Positions 57,604-64,000 of a DNA stretch of 64,000 nucleotides are shown piece by piece. This stretch comes from Streptomyces subrutilus. GTDB lineage: Bacteria > Actinomycetota > Actinomycetes > Streptomycetales > Streptomycetaceae. The position numbers and the translations under genes are program-made. The stretch's first letter is position 1; each line of letters begins with the position of its first letter. The notes under the pieces are model-generated. The model saw only the letters and a list, made by a program, of their open reading frames with translations, was not told the origin of the DNA and ran no database searches. The stretch covers positions 1,984,001 to 2,048,000 of the forward strand of contig NZ_CP023701.1 in assembly GCF_008704535.1 (NCBI RefSeq), read 5' to 3'.

Positions 57604-58455
57604 TCAGGGGGTGGCCGACCGACCGCCCGCGCCGGAGCCGCCGTCCCCGGACGGCGGCGCGGCCGGGGCGGAGGGGGTCGCGGACCGGCCGGGCTGCGTG
57701 GAGGCCGGCGGGCCGGACGGGGTCGGGGAGGTCTGCGGCGTGCTGGGCGTCGCCGGCGGGCTCGGACTCCCGGAGGGCGTGGTCCCCGGATCGGTGCCCG
57801 GCGACCGGCCGCCGTCGCCGTCCGTCGATCCGGACGGACGGGGGCTGCCCCCGGGCCCGGGGGTCTTCCCGTCCTCGTCCTCCCGCGACGTGCCGCCCGG
57901 CTCGCCCGCCGGCGGGTCGGGCTTGTGGTCGCGGGCCGTGCCGGCGCCGCCGGTGAGCAGGGTGCGCCCGTCCGAGCTGACCGAGGTGCCGGCCACCGCC
58001 TCGTACGTGCCGAGACCGCCGATCGCGAGGGCGAAGGCGGCGCCGGAGGCGACGGCCGTCCGCTTCCAGCCGCGCACCCGGGTGCCGTGGACGGTGGCCG
58101 AGCCGAACTCCTCGTCCGGCGCCCCGGCCGGGTCACCGGCGGACGGGACGGTGCGCAGCAGCACGGTGCCTTCCGGGGTCTCCTCCCGGACGACGACCGG
58201 CACCCGGCGGGCCCTGGGGCGGGCGGTCTCGCGGAGCTGATCACCGGTGCGCCGGAAGAAGTGCTGGATGACGGGACCGCCCGCGGTGGCCACCACGCTG
58301 ACCACGCCGGCGCCCAGGATGGTCCCGTAGACCCCCATCTGGGAGGCGAGCAGCGCCGCGGCCACGGTCGCGAGCGAGCTGCCGGCCACCTGAGCCGCGC
58401 TCAGGTCGAGCTTCTTCTTCCCCGGTTCGACGTCGTGCGCCGTCTTCTGACCCAT
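57604..58455 (-). CDS. Membrane-anchored protein with a Ser/Pro/Gly-rich extracellular tail
   Basis: A 283-residue protein. Residues ~16-45 (LDLSAAQVAGSSLATVAAALLASQMGVYGTILGAGVVSVVATAGG) are hydrophobic. A cytoplasmic linker follows, then a second membrane segment (TAVASGAAFALAIGGLGTY), and the last ~115 residues are low-complexity Ser/Pro/Gly/Thr/Asp, presumably outside the cell. ATG at 58455 follows AGGGG better than 58461. No enzyme motif is visible. It converges with the lactone oxidase and sits across a 528-bp gap from sepH. Confidence 0.78.
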   Translation of the reverse strand: MGQKTAHDVEPGKKKLDLSAAQVAGSSLATVAAALLASQMGVYGTILGAGVVSVVATAGGPVIQHFFRRTGDQLRETARPRARRVPVVVREETPEGTVLLRTVPSAGDPAGAPDEEFGSATVHGTRVRGWKRTAVASGAAFALAIGGLGTYEAVAGTSVSSDGRTLLTGGAGTARDHKPDPPAGEPGGTSREDEDGKTPGPGGSPRPSGSTDGDGGRSPGTDPGTTPSGSPSPPATPSTPQTSPTPSGPPASTQPGRSATPSAPAAPPSGDGGSGAGGRSATP

Positions 58456-58520
58456 CGCCATCCCCTGTGTGTTCTGCCTCTCCCGCGCCGGAAGCCTTCA
58501 GCAGGTACAGACAGCTGAGC

Positions 58521-58540
58521 GAAACGGAAAGTTCCGTTTC
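58521..58540. promoter_or_regulatory. Perfect palindrome GAAACGGAA-AG-TTCCGTTTC
   Basis: Nine-base arms with a two-base spacer, 66 bp upstream of the membrane-protein start on the opposite strand. It is AT-rich in context, so an operator is more likely than a terminator. Confidence 0.5.
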
Positions 58541-58738
58541 TGCGGATTCTGTGAAGCAAGACACCCGCAAACGGACACGCATGCAGGTCGGGCCCGTCGG
58601 AGGGCATGCCAACTGCCGCCGTCCGGGAGAACTTCGGCGGCGCGGCGGTCCACCCAGGTGGCCCGAATGGAGTACTGTGGCGAGCCCTGGGGCCGTCCTT
58701 CCTTTCGGATGTCCGGACTCGGGAGAGGGAGCCGAAGG

Positions 58739-58804
58739 ATGCAGAACGGCACTCAAAGACCGGTGATGCCGCGGTATTGCACGGGCGCCTGCTGCGCACA
58801 GTAA
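58739..58804 (+). CDS. Candidate 21-residue cysteine-rich microprotein
   Basis: ATG at 58739 preceded by GAGGGAGCCGAAGG; translation MQNGTQRPVMPRYCTGACC plus AQ. Three of the last eight residues are Cys. The stop lies inside the palindrome at 58799-58818. The good ribosome-binding site and the placement in an otherwise empty region support it, but so short a frame can occur by chance. Possible roles are a leader peptide, a redox- or metal-sensing microprotein, or noise. Confidence 0.3.
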   Translation: MQNGTQRPVMPRYCTGACCAQ

Positions 58805-58818
58805 CCGATCGGTCACTG
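58799..58818. promoter_or_regulatory. Near-perfect palindrome CAGTAACCGATCGGTCACTG
   Basis: A 20-bp dyad centred on ACCGATCGGT with one mismatch pair. It has the form of a TetR-type operator and lies 166 bp before the sepH start. Confidence 0.5.
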
Positions 58819-58983
58819 TGCGTACCCAACAGGTAACCGTGCCATGACGGCGATCGAGGGCGCATGCCCGACACGCCGGTTTAACACGGCAAGGTTGTGG
58901 CAGGCTGCACCCGGGCAGGCCACACTCGACTAGCGGAAGCAGCGACGCACGTGACGTCGGCAGGCACCACCCGGGAGGTCCCC

Positions 58984-59994
58984 ATGCCCGAACTGCGTGT
59001 CGTGGCCGTCTCAAATGACGGCACACGACTGGTGCTCAAGGCTGGGGACAGCACGGAGTACACGCTTCCGATCGACGAGCGGCTGCGGGCCGCCGTGCGC
59101 AACGACCGCGCACGCCTGAACCAGATCGAGATCGAGGTCGAGAGCCATCTCCGGCCCCGCGACATCCAGGCCCGCATACGGGCCGGTGCCTCCGCGGAGG
59201 AGGTCGCCCAGCTCGCCGGCATCCCCGTCGAACGCGTCCGCCGCTTCGAGGGCCCCGTGCTCGCCGAGCGCGCCTTCATGGCCGAGCGGGCCCGCAAGAC
59301 GCCCGTGCGCCGTCCCGGCGAGAACACCGGACCCCAGCTCGGCGAGGCCGTACAGGAACGCCTGACGCTGCGCGGCGCCGAGAAGGAATCCGTCCAGTGG
59401 GACTCCTGGCGCCGCGACGACGGCACCTGGGAGGTCCTCCTCGTCTACCGGGTCGCCGGCGAGCCGCACGCGGCGAGCTGGACGTACGACCCTCCGCGCC
59501 GGCTCGTCGTGGCCGTGGACGACGAGGCCCGCTCGCTGATCGGCGAGGCGGACGACCTGCCCGCGGCGCCGGAGCCGAGCTTCCCGTTCGTGCCGAGGAT
59601 CGCGCGGCTGCCCCGCGACCGGCCGCTGGACCGCGCCCTCGACCGCCAGCTGGAACGACCGGCCGCGCCCGATCCGGAGGAGGAGCGGGACACGCTGACC
59701 AGCCTGCTGGAGGCCGTGCCCAGCTTCCGCGGCGACCTGGTCGTCCCGGACCGCGCGGAACCGATGGTCGAGGAGCCGGAGGTGGAGGAGCCGCCCGCTC
59801 CGGCCGCCTCGGCGGGCGCCGGCACGGCGTACGCCGACGTCCTGATGCCGCGGACGGTCGCGGGACACCGCGACCGGCTGACCGGCACCACCGACCGCCA
59901 GGCCGAGGCCGACGGGGTCCGCCCCGGACGCCGTGCGGCGGTGCCGAGCTGGGACGAGATCGTCTTCGGCACCCGGCGCAAGAAGCAGGAGTAG
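58984..59994 (+). CDS. sepH: SepH cell-division protein
   Basis: A 336-residue septation protein that binds and stimulates FtsZ assembly. The N-terminal DUF3071 domain (MPELRVVAVSNDGTRLVLKA..., with the helix-turn-helix-like RPRDIQARIRAGASAEEVAQLAGIPVERVRRFEGPVLAERA) is followed by VQWDSWRRDDGTWEVLLVYRVAGEPHAASWTYDPPRRLVVAVDDEARSL. An acidic/Pro-rich disordered linker and a conserved C-terminal basic motif (VPSWDEIVFGTRRKK) complete it. The ATG at 58984 follows GGGAGG. The S. coelicolor protein is SCO5855. It has a dedicated terminator downstream. Confidence 0.9.
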   Translation: MPELRVVAVSNDGTRLVLKAGDSTEYTLPIDERLRAAVRNDRARLNQIEIEVESHLRPRDIQARIRAGASAEEVAQLAGIPVERVRRFEGPVLAERAFMAERARKTPVRRPGENTGPQLGEAVQERLTLRGAEKESVQWDSWRRDDGTWEVLLVYRVAGEPHAASWTYDPPRRLVVAVDDEARSLIGEADDLPAAPEPSFPFVPRIARLPRDRPLDRALDRQLERPAAPDPEEERDTLTSLLEAVPSFRGDLVVPDRAEPMVEEPEVEEPPAPAASAGAGTAYADVLMPRTVAGHRDRLTGTTDRQAEADGVRPGRRAAVPSWDEIVFGTRRKKQE

Positions 59995-60014
59995 CGCCGG
60001 GCACCGCTCGGCGT

Positions 60015-60063
60015 ACGACGGCGCGCCGCCGCCCGGGAGCTCCGGGTAGCGGCGCGCCGTCGT
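60015..60063. terminator. Perfect 15-bp hairpin between sepH and the sulfurtransferase
   Basis: ACGACGGCGCGCCGC (60015-60029) pairs with GCGGCGCGCCGTCGT (60049-60063). The loop itself contains a second CCCGG/CCGGG stem, giving a long composite hairpin between convergent genes. Confidence 0.85.
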
Positions 60064-60079
60064 GTCCGGGGGTCTCGGA

Positions 60080-60925
60080 CTACTGGGGGTCGGGGCCCGT
60101 GGCCACCGGGCGCTCCGGGTCGGCGGACCACTCCGACCAGCTGCCCGCGTACAGGTCGGCGTCGAGGCCCGCGACCTCCAGGGCCAGCACCTGGTGGGCG
60201 CCGGAGACCCCGGAGCCGCAGTACACGCCCACCGGCGTCCCGTCCGTCACGCCGAGTGCGGTGAAGCGGGCGCGCAGCGCGTCCGCCGCCAGGAAGCGGC
60301 CGTCCGGCCCGACGTTCTCCGTGGTCGGGGCCGACAGCGCGCCCGGGATGTGGCCTCCGACCGGGTCGATCGGCTCGACCTCGCCGCGGTATCGCTCCCC
60401 CGCGCGGGCGTCCAGGAGCACTCCGGCGCGGGCGCGCGCGGCCGCGCCGTCGGCGTCGAGCAGTCCCGCCACCCCCGGAGTTGGCTTGAAATCGCCCTCC
60501 GCCGGCGTCACCCGGTCGGCCGTCACCGCGCCGCCCGCCGCGGTCCAGGCGGCCAGGCCCCCGTCCAGCACCCGGACGTCGGCGTGACCCGTACGGCGCA
60601 ACAGCCACCAGGCGCGGGCCGCGGCCCACCCCTGGCCGCCGTCGTACACGACCACCGGCGCCCCGGACGAGACGCCCGCCCGTCGCATCACCGCCCCGAA
60701 GGCCTCCGGGTCCGGCAGCGGGTGGCGGCCGCCCGACCCGGCCGGACCTGCCAGTTCGCGGTCGAGGTCCACGTAGACGGCGCCGGGCAGGTGCCCGGCC
60801 TCGTACGCGGGCCGCTGGTCGGGGCCGCCGAGCTGCCAGCGGACGTCGAGCAGCACGGGGGGCCGGGAGCCGGCCAGCTCGTCCCTCAGTCCGGCGGCGG
60901 AGAGGATCGCAGAGGTCGCAGTCAT
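60080..60925 (-). CDS. Rhodanese-type thiosulfate/3-mercaptopyruvate sulfurtransferase
   Basis: A 281-residue tandem-rhodanese protein. The N-terminal inactive domain (VLLDVRWQLGGPDQRPAYEAGHLPGAVYVDLDRELAG) is followed by the catalytic domain with C236 in YCGSGVSGAHQVL. The loop CGSGV resembles mercaptopyruvate sulfurtransferases more than thiosulfate-specific rhodanese. It transfers sulfane sulfur to cyanide, thiols or sulfur carriers. The ATG is at 60925, and a divergent VOC gene starts 175 bp away. A role in cyanide or sulfide handling is general family knowledge. Confidence 0.88.
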   Translation of the reverse strand: MTATSAILSAAGLRDELAGSRPPVLLDVRWQLGGPDQRPAYEAGHLPGAVYVDLDRELAGPAGSGGRHPLPDPEAFGAVMRRAGVSSGAPVVVYDGGQGWAAARAWWLLRRTGHADVRVLDGGLAAWTAAGGAVTADRVTPAEGDFKPTPGVAGLLDADGAAARARAGVLLDARAGERYRGEVEPIDPVGGHIPGALSAPTTENVGPDGRFLAADALRARFTALGVTDGTPVGVYCGSGVSGAHQVLALEVAGLDADLYAGSWSEWSADPERPVATGPDPQ

Positions 60926-61100
60926 GCGGCCATCTTCCTCCCCGTCCGTCACCCGCGTAACAGGCCCGTCATCGGGGGGCCGTACCGTTCCGGTCATCTC
61001 TGGCCCGGCCCCGGCCGATGCGGCCCGGTCGGGGCGCGCCGAGCCCTCCGGGGTGGAAGCATCGGCCACGGCAGGCGCTACGACGGAGGAGACCGCTGAC

Positions 61101-61892
61101 ATGACCGAGGCAGTGAAGGCGACGCGGCGCACGCCCGGCACGCCGTGCTGGGTGAGCCTGATGGTGCACGGCCTCGGCACGACCGAGGAGTTCTACGCCG
61201 AGCTGTTCGGCTGGGAGTACGCGCCGGGTCCGGAGCAGCTCGGACCCTACGTCCGGGCCCTGTTGGACGGGCGCGAGGTGGCGGGCATCGGCGAGATGCC
61301 GCCGGACCGGCACCTTCCGGTGGCCTGGACGACGTACCTGGCCACGGACGACGCCGACGCCACCGCCGAGGCGATCCGCTCCTGCGGCGGCACGGTCGCG
61401 GTGGGCCCGCTGGACGCGGGCATCGCCGGGCGGGTGGCCATCTGCTCCGACCCGTTGGGAGCGATCTTCGGGATCTGGCAGGCGCAGACCCACCTCGGCA
61501 CGCGGACGCACGGGGGGCCGGGCACACCGGTCTGGAACGAGCTGGTCACGCAGGACACCACGGCCGTCGGCAAGTTCTACGAGCACGTCTTCGGCCACGA
61601 GGCGCAGGCGCACGCCACGGCCTCCGACGACTTCGACTACCTGACCCTGTACCTGGAGGACCGGCCGGTCGCCGCCGTGCACGGCGTCGGGCGCTCGCTG
61701 CCGCACGACCGGGGCCCGCACTGGATGGCGTACTTCGAGGTGGAGGACCCCGACGCGGCGGCCGAGCGGGTCGTGGACCTCGGCGGCCGGATCGTCGAAC
61801 CGCCCCGCGAAGGGCTGAGCGGACGGCTGGCGGTCGTCGCCGACCCGGAGGGCGCGGTCTTCACCGTCGTGCGGTCCCGGCAGCGGAGCTGA
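61101..61892 (+). CDS. Two-domain VOC (glyoxalase/bleomycin-resistance-fold) protein
   Basis: A 263-residue protein of two tandem vicinal-oxygen-chelate domains: CWVSLMVHGLGTTEEFYAELFGWEY...VAICSDPLGAIFGIWQ (about 14-130) and VWNELVTQDTTAVGKFYEHVFGHEA...LAVVADPEGAVFTVV (about 140-263). Metal-binding residues of true glyoxalases are not clear, as in many actinobacterial hydroxylase-like VOC proteins. GGAGGAG precedes the ATG at 61101. Its substrate is unknown. It converges with thymidine kinase. Confidence 0.85.
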   Translation: MTEAVKATRRTPGTPCWVSLMVHGLGTTEEFYAELFGWEYAPGPEQLGPYVRALLDGREVAGIGEMPPDRHLPVAWTTYLATDDADATAEAIRSCGGTVAVGPLDAGIAGRVAICSDPLGAIFGIWQAQTHLGTRTHGGPGTPVWNELVTQDTTAVGKFYEHVFGHEAQAHATASDDFDYLTLYLEDRPVAAVHGVGRSLPHDRGPHWMAYFEVEDPDAAAERVVDLGGRIVEPPREGLSGRLAVVADPEGAVFTVVRSRQRS

Positions 61893-61916
61893 GCCGGGGC
61901 GGCCCGGAGGCGGCCC

Positions 61917-62567
61917 TCAGCCGTGGTTGACGGGCAGGACGTCCGGGGAGAGGGCGCCGGCGCGGGCCGTGGCCGAGGTCATGCGGCGGCGGTGGTGGCG
62001 GCGGCAGAGGACCTCGTAGCCGATCTCCTCCGCCGGGCGGTTGACGTCGCCGACCACCACCTGGGCACCTTCCACGACCATGTCCCCGCCGACCGTGCGG
62101 GCGTTGTGGGTCGCGCGGGCGCCGCACCAGCACAGGGCCTCGACCTGGAGCTGTTCGATGCGGTCGGCCAGCTCGATCAGGCGCTGCGAGCCGGGGAACA
62201 GCTTCGTGCGGAAGTCCGTGGTGATGCCGAAGGCGAAGACGTCCATGTCGAGGTCGTCCACGATCCGGGCGAGCTGGTCGATCTGGACCGGCGCCAGGAA
62301 CTGGGCCTCGTCCACGATCACGTAGTCGGCCTTGCCGCCCTTGGACAGCTGGGCCACCAGATAGGCGTACAGGTCCATGTCCTCGGGCGCCTCGACCGCC
62401 TCCGTCACCAGACCGAGCCGCGAGGACAGCTTGCCCGAACCCGCCCGGTCGTCGCGGGTGAAGATCACGCCTTGGAGCCCCCGGGCGTCGCGGTTGTGGG
62501 CGATCTGGAGCGCCAGGGTGCTCTTTCCGCAGTCCATCGTTCCGGAGAAGAACACCAGCTCGGGCAT
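61917..62567 (-). CDS. tdk: Thymidine kinase
   Basis: Phosphorylates thymidine to dTMP in nucleoside salvage. The 216-residue type II enzyme has P-loop GTMDCGKST at 9-17, Walker B VIVDEAQFL, the substrate lasso FGITTDFRTKLFPGS and the zinc-binding ALCWCGARATHNAR with CRRHH near the C-terminus. It begins MPELVFFSG, the conserved N-terminus. The 3' ~30 residues (MTSATARAGALSPDVLPVNHG) extend past the usual fold. It is transcribed after the phosphodiesterase gene, 66 bp away on the same strand. Confidence 0.94.
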   Translation of the reverse strand: MPELVFFSGTMDCGKSTLALQIAHNRDARGLQGVIFTRDDRAGSGKLSSRLGLVTEAVEAPEDMDLYAYLVAQLSKGGKADYVIVDEAQFLAPVQIDQLARIVDDLDMDVFAFGITTDFRTKLFPGSQRLIELADRIEQLQVEALCWCGARATHNARTVGGDMVVEGAQVVVGDVNRPAEEIGYEVLCRRHHRRRMTSATARAGALSPDVLPVNHG

Positions 62568-62633
62568 GGGAAGTACGGGACCTTTCGAAGCATGGGAGGG
62601 ACGAAGCGTGGGCGGGAAGGGGGGCGGGGCGGG

Positions 62634-63839
62634 TCAGGAGCGGATTTCGAGCAGCGGGACGAGCTGCTCGGCGGCGGTCATCGAGCCGTGCATGCCGACG
62701 AGGGCGGACTCGTTGGGCTCGTTGCGCGAGGCGGTGATGGCGACGTCCGCCTGGGCGGCCGCGACCACGTCGCCGATGCGGGCCGCCACCCGGTCGTCGC
62801 ACTCCCCGGGCGCGCCGAACCAGCCCAGTTCCAGGGCCTCTTCGCGGCTCGCCACCCAGAAGCGGTCGCCGAGCACCTCGCGCCAGACGGTCAGCACGTC
62901 GGCCTCGGCACCCGGGACGGCGTACACGTGCCGGGCCCGGCCCTCGCCGCCCAGCAGGGCCACGCCCGCGCCCAGTTCCCAGTCGTCGTCGTAGTCGATC
63001 CGGGCGTCCTCGTCGAAGGGGACGTCGACCATGCCGTGGTCGGCGGTCACGTACAGGGCGGTGCGCGGCGGGAGTTGGCCGGCCAGACGCTGCACCAGCC
63101 GGTCGACGTACATGAGCTGGCCGCGCCAGGCGTCGGAGTCCACCCCGTGCCGGTGGCCGGCCCCGTCGAGCTCGCTGTAGTACGTGTACACGAGCGAGCG
63201 GTCGCCCGCGGCCAGCCGCTCGGCCGCCAGGTCCATGCGCTCCTCGCCGGTCATCCGGCCGAGGAAGGTGCCGCCGCTGAGGGCGACCTTGGTGAGGGGG
63301 GTGGTCTGGAAGGCGGGCGAGGACACCTGGGCCGTCGCGACGCCGGCCTTGTCGGCCAGCTGGAAGACGGTCGGGTACGGCTGCCAGGGCCGGGGCGCCG
63401 TCCAGGGCTGCCAGCGGAGCTGGTTCATCAGCTCGCCGGTGGCCGGGTTGCGCACCGCGTAGCCGGGCAGTCCGTGCCGGGCGGGCGGCAGGCCGGTGCC
63501 GACGGAGGCCAGGGAGGTGGCGGTGGTCGCCGGGAAGCCCGCGGTGATCGGGCGGCCGGTGCCGCCGCGCGATCCGGACAGCAGGGAGGTGAGGAAGGGG
63601 GCCTCGTCCGGGTGGGCCTTGATCTGCTCCCAGCCCATGCCGTCGACGAGGAAGACGCAGTTGCGGTCGGCCGGGGTCAGCTCCGCGATCGAGGCGGTGA
63701 AGCCGGGGACGCCCTGGCCGGCGACGAGCGTCGGCAGCAGGTCGGCGAGCGAGCCGGAGCCGTAGTGCGGGACGGGCGCGCCTGCGAGGTCCAGGAGCTC
63801 CGGTTCGTCCGCCCAGTTCTGCGCCGCGGAGTACGCCAT
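62634..63839 (-). CDS. Type I phosphodiesterase/nucleotide pyrophosphatase (alkaline phosphatase superfamily)
   Basis: A 401-residue metal-dependent hydrolase with VFLVDGMGWEQIKAHPDEAPFL (first Asp), the nucleophile region GFPATTATSLASVGTG (Thr), YTYYSELDGAGHRHGVDSDAW (metal-site DxxGH) and YVTADHGMVDVP (DH). There is no signal peptide. The target could be a phosphodiester or sugar nucleotide; similar actinobacterial genes lie next to DUF5998 and sepH. Its ATG overlaps the DUF5998 stop by one base (TGATG), so the two are coupled. tdk follows. Confidence 0.88.
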   Translation of the reverse strand: MAYSAAQNWADEPELLDLAGAPVPHYGSGSLADLLPTLVAGQGVPGFTASIAELTPADRNCVFLVDGMGWEQIKAHPDEAPFLTSLLSGSRGGTGRPITAGFPATTATSLASVGTGLPPARHGLPGYAVRNPATGELMNQLRWQPWTAPRPWQPYPTVFQLADKAGVATAQVSSPAFQTTPLTKVALSGGTFLGRMTGEERMDLAAERLAAGDRSLVYTYYSELDGAGHRHGVDSDAWRGQLMYVDRLVQRLAGQLPPRTALYVTADHGMVDVPFDEDARIDYDDDWELGAGVALLGGEGRARHVYAVPGAEADVLTVWREVLGDRFWVASREEALELGWFGAPGECDDRVAARIGDVVAAAQADVAITASRNEPNESALVGMHGSMTAAEQLVPLLEIRS

Positions 63840-64000
63840 CAGCGGGCGGAGGGGGCGGACGTGGCCGCCGTCGCTTCGCTGAGCGCCTGGGCGAAGACCA
63901 GCGTCTGGCGCACGGCCTCCGGGCCGTCGCCCGCCTCGCTGACGCGCAGGCTGAGGTCGTCGGCGGTGGAGTTGCCGGTGTAGCCGTGGTCTGCGTCGCA
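63839..64000 (-). CDS. DUF5998 protein, C-terminal part (runs off the window edge)
   Basis: The final 53 residues are present, starting CDADHGYTGNSTADDLSLRVSEAGDGPEAVRQTL and ending SEATAATSAPSAR. This matches the conserved C-terminus of actinobacterial DUF5998 proteins, which I recognise from the CxADHGYTGN motif. The stop overlaps the next ATG by one base, so it is in an operon with the phosphodiesterase. The function is unknown. Confidence 0.8.
   Translation of the reverse strand, partial: CDADHGYTGNSTADDLSLRVSEAGDGPEAVRQTLVFAQALSEATAATSAPSAR

Larger units (their letters stand above)
58456..58983. other. 528-bp intergenic region upstream of sepH
   Basis: Contains a perfect 20-bp palindrome (58521-58540), a 21-codon candidate microprotein (58739-58804) and a near-perfect 20-bp palindrome (58799-58818). 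It is less GC-rich than its neighbours. It carries the promoters of the membrane gene and of sepH. There is no further supported gene. Confidence 0.55.

Noticed and set aside
1..64000. Prophage, insertion sequence, CRISPR array, tRNA or rRNA
   Set aside because: No transposase, integrase, phage structural gene, spaced repeat array or cloverleaf was found on reading either strand.

Overview
The window is high-GC, gene-dense actinobacterial DNA, almost certainly from a Streptomyces chromosome. The evidence is the strong G/C third-position bias, the many GTG starts, the 4-bp ATGA/GTGA gene overlaps, and Streptomyces marker genes: the cell-division proteins SepH and an SflB-type SepF paralogue, the CutRS two-component system, and the actinobacterial DUF3093, DUF3159, DUF3710, DUF4193 and DUF5998 proteins. 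From memory, the order resembles two blocks of the S. coelicolor chromosome (around SCO5850-SCO5871 and SCO5967-SCO5976); this was not checked by alignment. I see no tRNA, rRNA, CRISPR array, insertion sequence or prophage.

Region 1 (1-5.3 kb) looks like a collagen/peptide-use locus: a partial FAD-dependent oxidoreductase, a secreted M9 collagenase, an Xaa-Pro aminopeptidase and a secreted class A beta-lactamase-like protein. The first three genes share a 14-bp promoter motif. Region 2 (5.3-12.6 kb) is an aryl-CoA catabolic island: acyl-CoA dehydrogenase and a RidA-like protein on one side; a benzoate/2-aminobenzoate-type CoA ligase with a PaaX-type regulator on the other; and a two-domain monooxygenase/reductase with an enoyl-CoA hydratase. 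The layout fits degradation of anthranilate or salicylate through CoA esters. Region 3 (12.9-16.3 kb) has an anti-sigma-type ATPase, ornithine carbamoyltransferase, arginine deiminase and a small secreted protein.

Region 4 (16.5-22.6 kb) carries the bacterial Pnkp/Hen1 RNA repair-and-methylation pair, with homocysteine methyltransferase and an F420-type oxidoreductase upstream on the same strand. Region 5 (22.8-29 kb) has small conserved proteins, a MazG-like/AAA ATPase pair, sflB, an iron-box-controlled DUF2470 gene, a truncated alcohol dehydrogenase remnant, and a TauD/SsuE-like sulfonate pair. Region 6 (29.5-34.5 kb) is the methylmalonyl-CoA mutase operon mutA-mutB-meaB. An asparaginase then diverges from an Lrp/AsnC regulator.

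Region 7 (36.3-46 kb) groups potassium functions: a KimA-like transporter, two TrkA/Ceo gating proteins and KdpED, with no kdpFABC in view. Region 8 (46-58.5 kb) is conserved core: dut, thioesterase, DUF genes, cutRS, an inositol monophosphatase, ferrochelatase, an MFS protein and a sugar-lactone oxidase. Region 9 (58.5-64 kb) holds sepH, a rhodanese, a VOC protein, thymidine kinase, a phosphodiesterase and a partial DUF5998 gene. Several long, perfect hairpins separate convergent or consecutive transcription units.
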